Source: JAAYZM01 sp964510785 (GTDB lineage: Bacteria; Actinomycetota; Actinomycetes; Actinomycetales; Cellulomonadaceae). Taken from it: 30,747 bases of DNA. Numbering within the stretch: the stretch's first letter is position 1; the number at the start of each line of letters is the position of its first letter. The position numbers and the translations under genes are program-made. The stretch is taken from assembly GCA_964510785.1 (NCBI GenBank), contig CAZECM010000038.1, positions 1 to 30,747 on the forward strand. The letters run 5' to 3'. A model generated the notes under the pieces. That model did no database searches. It saw only the letters and a list, made by a program, of their open reading frames with translations, and had not been told where the DNA came from. Positions 25,688 to 30,747 of the stretch are shown here, one piece after another.

Positions 25688-25693
25688 CACCGG

Positions 25694-26824
25694 ATGGACG
25701 CGGGAGGGCAGGTGGCACACGGGGGGCAGCACGTGCGCCGTCGTCGCGGGCGGGTCCTGCGGCGCACCGATCGAGCGGTGCGGCTCCAGCTGCGTCGAGC
25801 GGGCATCTCGTTGCAGGTCCTCGTCTGCGCGCTGCTCGTCGCGATGAGCGTGCTCGTCACGTTCCTCATCAGCATCTCGCCCGCGTGGTGGCCGCCGTCG
25901 ATGCTCGTGCTCATCGTGCTGCTCGGGGGCTACGCGCTGCGCATGCCGGGAGCGATCGTGCTGTGCGCCGTCGTCATGATCGAGCTCGCGCTCCTGCACT
26001 TCCTCGACCTGTCACGGGTCCAGCCGGGGGTCGCGATCGCCCAGGGGCTCGTCGTCGTCGCCGTGCTCGCCTTCGTGCGCTCGCGGGACCGGCTCGGCCT
26101 GCAGGGCGTCCCCGGCGACCTCATGATCGTCGACCTGCGCGACCGGCTCGAGGCCCACGGGCGCATCCCGGTGCTCCCGCCGGACTGGCGCGTGGACTCC
26201 GTGCTGCGCTCGGCGAACGGTGAGGCGTTCTCCGGTGACTTCATCGTCGCCTCCCGCGGTGAAGGTGGGCGGCTGCTCGAGATCGTGCTCGTCGACGTGT
26301 CCGGCAAGGGGCAGGAGGCCGGCGTGCGTTCGCTGCTGCTCTCCGGCGCGTTCGGCGGCCTGCTCGGGGCGACGGCGCGCCGGGAGTTCCTCGGTGCGGC
26401 CAACACCTACCTGCTGGGCCAGGCGTGGGAGGAGGGCTTCGCGACGGCGGTGCACCTCGCGGTCCGGCTCGACACGGGGGAGTACTGGATCGCGACGGCG
26501 GGCCACCCGCCGGCCGTGCACCTGCACGCTGGCTCGGGGCGCATGGAGCTGCTCGACACCGTGGGCGCCCCGGCGCTCGGGGTCATGGCGGCGCCCCGCT
26601 ACACCCCGCACCGCGGCCAGCTCGAGACCGGCGACTCCCTCATGCTCTACACCGACGGCATCGTCGAGACGCCGGGCGCCGACGTCGACCTGGGCATCGA
26701 CCGGCTCATGGGTGTCGCCGAGCGCATCGTCACGACGCGGCGGGGCGACGCCGAGGCCGTGCTCGACGCGATGCGCACGGGCGAGAGCGACGACCGCGCC
26801 CTCGTGCTCGTGCACCGGGAGTAG
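25694..26824 (+). CDS. Membrane PP2C-type serine/threonine phosphatase (SpoIIE domain)
   Basis: A 376-residue protein: a basic N-terminus (to ~35), four membrane helices (about 38-60, 65-85, 88-110, 112-132) and a cytoplasmic SpoIIE/RsbU-type phosphatase domain. Metal-binding Asp residues are in EAFSGDFIVA (~179) and VLVDVSGKGQEAG (~202); ATAGHPPAVHLH, LMLYTDGIVET and the final DDRALVLVH complete the PP2C pattern. Such phosphatases dephosphorylate anti-sigma-factor antagonists (STAS proteins) in partner-switching; none is encoded nearby. No sensory PAS, GAF or HAMP domain is seen, so the membrane part may itself sense the signal. ATL follows after 3 nt. Confidence 0.92.
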   Translation: MDAGGQVAHGGQHVRRRRGRVLRRTDRAVRLQLRRAGISLQVLVCALLVAMSVLVTFLISISPAWWPPSMLVLIVLLGGYALRMPGAIVLCAVVMIELALLHFLDLSRVQPGVAIAQGLVVVAVLAFVRSRDRLGLQGVPGDLMIVDLRDRLEAHGRIPVLPPDWRVDSVLRSANGEAFSGDFIVASRGEGGRLLEIVLVDVSGKGQEAGVRSLLLSGAFGGLLGATARREFLGAANTYLLGQAWEEGFATAVHLAVRLDTGEYWIATAGHPPAVHLHAGSGRMELLDTVGAPALGVMAAPRYTPHRGQLETGDSLMLYTDGIVETPGADVDLGIDRLMGVAERIVTTRRGDAEAVLDAMRTGESDDRALVLVHRE

Positions 26825-26827
26825 CCG

Positions 26828-27184
26828 GTGGCAGCGGGCGGGAACCGCGGGGTGGACGTCGAGTACCTCGAGGCCGTGCTCGACGTCGTGCGGCAGATCC
26901 CACCTGGACGCGTCATGACCTACGGGCTGATCGCCGAGGTGGTCGCCGAGGGCCTCGAGCGCGCCGGGGGGTCGTCGCGCGGTGGACCGCGCCAGGTGGG
27001 TTCCGTCATGGCGCACGCCGGCGCGGACGTGCCGTGGTGGCGCGTCGTCACGGCCGACGGCCGGGTCCCCGCCCACCACCGCTCGCGCGCGCTGCGGTCG
27101 CTGCGCGCCGAGGACGCACCGCTCACGTCTGACGACGACGACGCCCGCGTCCGCGTCCGTCTCGCCGTGTGGTGGCCCGAGTGA
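26828..27184 (+). CDS. Alkyltransferase-like protein (ATL, MGMT-fold)
   Basis: A 118-residue MGMT-fold DNA-binding protein. IPPGRVMTYGLIAEVV (~23-38) and RQVGSVMAHAG match the DNA-binding domain of O6-methylguanine methyltransferase, but the reactive-Cys motif PCHR is PWWR (~residue 68), so it cannot accept alkyl groups. ATL proteins instead bind O6-alkylguanine, flip it and flag it for nucleotide excision repair. GTG 26828 follows the phosphatase stop by 3 nt, and its stop overlaps the methyltransferase start (GTGA), so it is the middle gene of a tight operon. Confidence 0.92.
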   Translation: MAAGGNRGVDVEYLEAVLDVVRQIPPGRVMTYGLIAEVVAEGLERAGGSSRGGPRQVGSVMAHAGADVPWWRVVTADGRVPAHHRSRALRSLRAEDAPLTSDDDDARVRVRLAVWWPE

Positions 27185-27987
27185 GCGCTCGGCCCGACGA
27201 GGCGCTCGACACCCTCGTGTCGCGGCTGCGGGCGGCGGGCTGCGTGTTCGCCGAGGAGGAGGCCGCACTCCTGCTGGGCGAGGGGCTGCCCGCGATGATG
27301 CTCGAGGAACGTGTCCGACGGCGAGAAGCGGGCGAACCGCTCGAGACGGTGCTCGGCTGGGCCGAGTTCTGCGGGATGCGGCTCGCCGTGGCACCCGGCG
27401 TCTTCGTGCCGCGGCGTCGCACCGAGCTGCTCGTCCGGCTCGCGCTCGCACGGTGGCGCGACGGCGGGGTCCTCGTCGACCTGTGCACGGGGGTCGGTGC
27501 CGTGCCCTGCGCGTTCCTCGACGCGCACAGGTTCCTCCCCGGCGAGTGGCCCGAGGTGTACGCCGTCGACGTCGACCCCGTCGCGGTGGAGTGCGCGCAC
27601 CGCAACCTCGCGGGCACGGGTGCGAGCGTCCTGCTCGGTGACCTCGACGGGCCGCTGCCGCCCTCGCTCGCCGGACGCGTCGACCTCATCACCGCGAACG
27701 CGCCGTACGTGCCGAGCGACGAGATCGCGCTCATGCCGCGCGAGGCCCGGGACTTCGAGCCGGTGCACACCCTCGACGGCGGGTCGGACGGCGTGGCGCT
27801 GCACCGGCGGATCGCCGCGCTCGCACCCCGTTGGCTCGCGCCGGGCGGGCACCTGGTCATCGAGTCGAGCGAGCGCCAGGCACCCCTGACTGCCGCCGCG
27901 ATGTCTGCCGCTGGCCTCACCCCGAGGGTCGTCCACGACGACGATCTCGCGGCGACCGCCGTCGTCGGCCTCGCGCCCGGGGCCTAG
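27181..27987 (+). CDS. Putative protein N5-glutamine methyltransferase (PrmC/HemK-related)
   Basis: A 268-residue class I SAM-dependent methyltransferase. An N-terminal helical domain is followed by AVAPGVFVPRRRTELLV, motif I VDLCTGVGAVPCAFLDA (~101-117, unusual in place of DLGTGSGA), acidic VDVDPVAVECAHRNL, and the catalytic motif NAPYVPSDEI (~172) in place of NPPY. The NAPY form marks a PrmC-related subgroup distinct from the release-factor enzyme. It presumably methylates a Gln amide in an unknown protein. GTG 27181 overlaps the ATL stop; the frame is open to 27169 without a better start. Its TAG stop shares the tetranucleotide CTAG (27984-27987) with the stop of the convergent gene. Confidence 0.9.
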   Translation: MSARPDEALDTLVSRLRAAGCVFAEEEAALLLGEGLPAMMLEERVRRREAGEPLETVLGWAEFCGMRLAVAPGVFVPRRRTELLVRLALARWRDGGVLVDLCTGVGAVPCAFLDAHRFLPGEWPEVYAVDVDPVAVECAHRNLAGTGASVLLGDLDGPLPPSLAGRVDLITANAPYVPSDEIALMPREARDFEPVHTLDGGSDGVALHRRIAALAPRWLAPGGHLVIESSERQAPLTAAAMSAAGLTPRVVHDDDLAATAVVGLAPGA

Positions 27988-28541
27988 GACGTGGCGCGGC
28001 GGGAGGAGATGGTGCCCGTGTCGAAGCCCGCGAGGTGCAGGCCGCCGTGGAAGCGCGCGTGCTCGATCTTGATGCAGCGGTCCATGACCACCTCGAGGCC
28101 CGCGGCCTCGCCGTCGCGCGCGACGTCCTCGTGCCACGAGCCGAGCTGCAGCCACAGGGTCTTCGCTCCCGCGGCGATCGTCTCGGCGAGCACGGTGGGC
28201 AGGTCGTCGTGGCGGCGGAACACGTCCACGAGGTCGGGCACCACGGGCAGCGCCTCGAGCGAGGGGTAGGCGGGCCGGCCCAGGATCTCGCTCGCGTTCG
28301 GGTTCACGAAGTACACGTCGAACGGCGAGCTCGACAGCAGGTAGGTCGCCACGAAGTAGCTCGCCCGCGCGGGGTTGTTCGAGGCGCCGACGATCGCGAC
28401 GGAGCGCGTGCGGCGCAGGATCGCGAGCCGGTCCGAGGCGCTCGGGCCCACCCACGTGCGGCCCTCGCGGGGGGTCTCGGCGACCGAGCACGCGATGCCG
28501 GTGGGCGCGGGGACGTCGACGCCGAGGAAGCTGGTGCTCAT
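27984..28541 (-). CDS. CoA-binding domain protein (YccU-like)
   Basis: A 185-residue single CoA_binding-domain protein with Rossmann fold: RTRSVAIVGASNNPARASYFV (~45-65) is the nucleotide loop, VYFVNPNASEILGRPAYPSL the second strand, and LWLQLGSWHEDVARDGEAAG plus VVMDRCIKIEHARF the third part, with the Cys in DRC typical. It resembles the CoA-binding part of succinyl-CoA synthetase alpha chains, but the partner domains are missing; its role is unknown. ATG 28541 overlaps the stop of the O-acetylhomoserine sulfhydrylase gene (ATGA, 28538-28541), so it is translationally coupled to metY. The open frame upstream of 28541 is an out-of-frame shadow of metY. Confidence 0.9.
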   Translation of the reverse strand: MSTSFLGVDVPAPTGIACSVAETPREGRTWVGPSASDRLAILRRTRSVAIVGASNNPARASYFVATYLLSSSPFDVYFVNPNASEILGRPAYPSLEALPVVPDLVDVFRRHDDLPTVLAETIAAGAKTLWLQLGSWHEDVARDGEAAGLEVVMDRCIKIEHARFHGGLHLAGFDTGTISSRRATS

Positions 28542-29881
28542 CGCGTCCTCCCCGTCGCCGCGGTCAGCGCCTGATCGAGGTCCCAGAGGATGTCCTCGAC
28601 GTCCTCGAGGCCCACCGAGATGCGCACGAGGTCCTCCGGCACGCCGGCCGCCGCGAGCTGCTCGGCGGTGAGCTGCTGGTGCGTCGTGGAGCCCGGGTGG
28701 ATCACGAGCGTGCGTGCGTCGCCGATGTTGGCGAGGTGGCTCGCGAGCACGAGCGACTCGATGAACACCCGGCCCACGTCGCGCGCGGGACGCTCCGCGG
28801 AACCGGCGACCCCGAACGCGAACACCGAACCCGGGCCCGAGGGCAGGTAGTGCGCGGCCCGCTCGAAGTGCGGGTGGCTCTCGAGCCCGGCCCAGTTCAC
28901 GTAGGACACGCGCGGGTCCTCCTCGAGCCACCGAGCGACGGCGTGCGCCCCCGCGAGGTGCGCGTCGATGCGCTGCGGCAGCGTCTCGACCCCTTGCAGC
29001 AGCAGGAACGCCGAGTGGGGCGAGAGGCTCGGCCCGATGTCGCGCAGCTGCTCCGAGCGCAGCTTGGTCAGGAAGCCGTACTCCCCGAAGTTCTCCCACC
29101 AGCGCAGGTTGCCGTAGGAGGCCACGGGCTCGGTCATCGTGGGGAAGCGACCGTTCCCCCAGTCGAAGGTGCCCGCCTCGACGACGACGCCGCCCAGCGT
29201 GGTGCCGTGCCCCCCGAGGAACTTGGTCGCGGAGTGGATGACGATGTCCGCGCCGTGCTCGATGGGCCGCAGCAGGTAGGGCGTCGCGAGCGTCGAGTCC
29301 ACGACGAGCGGCACGCCCGCCGCATGCGCGACCTCGGCGAGCCCGGCGAGGTCGGCGATCTCGCCCGAGGGGTTCGCGATGACCTCGGTGTAGACGGCCT
29401 TCGTCTCGGGCCGGATGGCCGCCGCGAAGTCCGCCGGGTCCGTGCCGGGCACGAACGTGGTCTCGATGCCGAAGCGCCGCAGCGTCACGTCGAGCTGGGT
29501 GACCGTGCCGCCGTAGAGCTGCGCCGAGGCGACGAGGTGGTCGCCCGCTCCGGCGAGCGCGGCGAACACGAGGAACTCTGCGGACATCCCTGACGCCGTG
29601 GCGAGCGCCCCGATGCCGCCCTCGAGCGAGGCGATGCGCTCGAGGAGCGCATCGCCTNNNNNNNNNNTGCGCTCCTCGAGCGCCGCGACCGTGGGGTTGG
29701 CGATGCGCGAGTAGATGTTGCCGTACTTCTGCAGGGCGAACAGGTTCGCGGCGTCCGTGGTGTCCTCGAACACGAAGGACGTGGTCTGGTAGATCGGCAC
29801 GGCGCGCGCGCCCGTCGCGGAGTCGGGGATGCCCCCGGCGTGCAGGGCGCGGGTGCGGAAGCCGAAGGAACGGTCGGTCAT
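28538..29881 (-). CDS. metY: O-acetylhomoserine sulfhydrylase (homocysteine synthase)
   Basis: A PLP enzyme of the Cys/Met metabolism family that makes homocysteine from O-acetylhomoserine and sulfide. N-terminus FGFRTRALHAGGIPDSATGA and YQTTSFVF are diagnostic; the PLP Lys is in VIHSATKFLGGHGTT; YVNWAGLESHPHF and RISVGLEDVEDILWDL near the end are typical. Ten N at 29658-29667 interrupt codons after VAALEER. Removing 29642-29674 (33 nt) restores the family sequence VAALEERIASLEGG in frame and gives 436 residues, so the gene is intact. ATG 29881 has GAGGAGG 10 nt upstream and a possible -10 TAGCGT at 29915-29920. A sulfonate-type permease gene lies upstream on the same strand. Confidence 0.94.
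   Translation of the reverse strand: MTDRSFGFRTRALHAGGIPDSATGARAVPIYQTTSFVFEDTTDAANLFALQKYGNIYSRIANPTVAALEERXXXXGDALLERIASLEGGIGALATASGMSAEFLVFAALAGAGDHLVASAQLYGGTVTQLDVTLRRFGIETTFVPGTDPADFAAAIRPETKAVYTEVIANPSGEIADLAGLAEVAHAAGVPLVVDSTLATPYLLRPIEHGADIVIHSATKFLGGHGTTLGGVVVEAGTFDWGNGRFPTMTEPVASYGNLRWWENFGEYGFLTKLRSEQLRDIGPSLSPHSAFLLLQGVETLPQRIDAHLAGAHAVARWLEEDPRVSYVNWAGLESHPHFERAAHYLPSGPGSVFAFGVAGSAERPARDVGRVFIESLVLASHLANIGDARTLVIHPGSTTHQQLTAEQLAAAGVPEDLVRISVGLEDVEDILWDLDQALTAATGRTR
29642..29674. other. Assembly fold-back and 10-N gap inside metY
   Basis: Bases 29629-29641 and 29645-29657 are perfect 13-bp inverted repeats that end exactly at the N run, and the 16 bases right of the N run (29668-29683) are the exact inverse of 29636-29651. 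The native gene contains a small hairpin here (GCGCTC-GAG-GAGCGC), which could have caused the mis-join. Confidence 0.8.
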
Positions 29882-29914
29882 GCTGCGGGGGCCTCCTCGG
29901 GCCGTGGGGTGACG

Positions 29915-29920
29915 ACGCTA
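29915..29920 (-). promoter_or_regulatory. Candidate -10 box of the metY-CoA-binding operon
   Basis: TAGCGT on the minus strand, 33 nt before ATG 29881, inside the 64-nt gap after the permease gene. No -35 is clear; read-through from the permease gene is equally possible. Confidence 0.35.
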
Positions 29921-29945
29921 GCCGCGGTTCTCGCAGACGTGCCCG

Positions 29946-30747
29946 TCACGTCCAGCGCTTGAGCAGGTATCTCTCGCCGAGACCGATGAGGGTGTCGGTG
30001 AGCTTGCCGAGGATCGCGAACGAGACGATCGCGAGCAGCATCCGGTCGATCCGCCCGTTGTTGGCGGAGTCGATGATGAGGAAGCCGAGCCCCATCGAGG
30101 ACGCGATGAGCTCGGCGGCGACCACGAAGAGCCATGCCTGGGCGAGCGCGAGGCGCAGCCCCGAGACGACCGAGGGGAGGACGGCGGGGAGCTGGACGGT
30201 GCGCAGCAGCTGGACGCCGCGCAGGCCGTACGCCCGGCCGGCCTCGACGAGGTGCGGGTCGACGTGGCGCAGCGCCCCGGCGACGGTGGTGAAGACGGGG
30301 AAGAACGCGCCGATCGTGATGAGGGTGATCTTCGAGTCCTCGTTGATGCCGATCCACAGGATGAGCAGCGGCACCCACGCGAGCGAGGGGACGGCGCGGA
30401 TCGCGCCGATGGTGGGGGACAGCGCCGCCGCGAACCAGCGAGAGAGCCCGACGGCGGAGCCGAGCACGAGCCCGAGCAGCGAGCCGATCGCGAAGCCCGA
30501 CAGGACCCGCTGCGTGGAGATCGCGATGTGCACCTGGAACTGCCCGCGCTGCCACAGGTCGATGCCCGCGTCGATGACGGACCCGGGGGAGGGCAGCTGA
30601 TGGGGCGGCACGAGGCCGCGCGTCGTGACGAAGTGCCAGACGACGACGATGAGCACCGGCACGACCACGCCGATGAGCACGAGGAGCACCCGCACGACAG
30701 CACCGGTCCGACGACGGCCGACAGGCGCTGCGCCGTCCTCGTCGGAG
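29946..30747 (-). CDS. ABC transporter permease, SsuC/TauC type, start possibly beyond the window
   Basis: A nitrate/sulfonate/taurine-class permease with about six membrane helices; the first is VLLVLIGVVVPVLIVVVWHF. The ATPase-contact loop EAGRAYGLRGVQLLRTVQLP and QAWLFVVAAELIASSMGLG are characteristic. A GTG at 30695 gives 249 residues, but the frame stays open to the right edge with a plausible N-terminal extension (SDEDGAAPVGRRRTGAV), so the true start probably lies outside. Its ATPase and binding-protein partners must also lie outside. Location next to metY suggests uptake of an organosulfur compound, but the family also carries nitrate, aliphatic amines and pyrimidines, so the substrate is inference only. 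Confidence 0.9.
   Translation of the reverse strand, partial: SDEDGAAPVGRRRTGAVVRVLLVLIGVVVPVLIVVVWHFVTTRGLVPPHQLPSPGSVIDAGIDLWQRGQFQVHIAISTQRVLSGFAIGSLLGLVLGSAVGLSRWFAAALSPTIGAIRAVPSLAWVPLLILWIGINEDSKITLITIGAFFPVFTTVAGALRHVDPHLVEAGRAYGLRGVQLLRTVQLPAVLPSVVSGLRLALAQAWLFVVAAELIASSMGLGFLIIDSANNGRIDRMLLAIVSFAILGKLTDTLIGLGERYLLKRWT

Noticed and set aside
24094..26223. A 709-residue plus-strand open frame across the ROK and Eis-like genes
   Set aside because: Antisense shadow spanning two well-supported minus-strand genes and their promoters.
29636..29683. Biological inverted repeat or small mobile element in metY
   Set aside because: The arms are copies of metY coding sequence itself, end at the N run, and their removal restores the conserved protein; assembly artefact is the simpler reading.

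Overview
The DNA is very GC-rich, start codons are often GTG, and the gene content (group II truncated haemoglobin, Rv2466c-type DsbA-like protein, Eis-type acetyltransferase, actinobacterial MalQ with an N-terminal domain) points to a high-GC Gram-positive actinobacterium. A Micrococcales/Cellulomonadaceae-like relative is my best guess from gene content alone. Two runs of exactly 10 N show that this is a draft assembly. No RNA gene, insertion sequence, integrase or CRISPR array is visible. No stretch longer than 300 bases lacks a gene; the longest gaps are 17059-17342 and 13636-13865, and both hold structured DNA.

Layout. 1-2.1 kb: 3' end of ettA, a hotdog thioesterase, then (minus strand) glbO coupled to tesB. 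2.1-4.7 kb: PTS enzyme I (minus) divergent from stand-alone EIIB and EIIA of the glucose family; no HPr or EIIC is present. 4.7-10.4 kb: an MscS-type channel divergent from malQ, which converges on pepN (interrupted by a 10-N gap). 10.5-13.6 kb: a small membrane protein divergent from a DUF2087 protein and a phytoene-desaturase-like FAD oxidoreductase, then a membrane-anchored six-cysteine protein. 13.6-13.9 kb: an intergenic array of 20-bp repeats with inverted copies. 13.9-17.1 kb: Rv2466c-like protein, M13 metallopeptidase, rpiB.

17.1-24.3 kb is the most distinctive block. A ribose-class ABC transporter (permease, lipoprotein binding protein, double-domain ATPase) is followed by a cytoplasmic TIM-barrel glycoside-hydrolase-like protein and an SMP-30/gluconolactonase family protein, the last three genes joined by GTGA start/stop overlaps. 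A ROK-family repressor gene converges on the end of the operon. The upstream region is unusually AT-rich and carries a perfect 18-bp operator-like palindrome, an imperfect second copy, and a candidate -35 box touching the palindrome. I infer an inducible uptake and catabolic system for a sugar or sugar lactone whose identity cannot be read from the sequence.

24.3-28.0 kb: Eis-like acetyltransferase divergent from a tight operon of a membrane SpoIIE-type phosphatase, an alkyltransferase-like DNA-damage protein and a PrmC-related methyltransferase. 28.0-30.7 kb (minus): a CoA-binding protein translationally coupled to O-acetylhomoserine sulfhydrylase (second N-gap, apparently an assembly fold-back and not missing DNA), and an SsuC/TauC-type permease that runs off the right end.

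A recurrent feature is a xANNNT hexamer exactly 6 nt before the start codon of eight genes that lack a good Shine-Dalgarno, which suggests extensive leaderless transcription.
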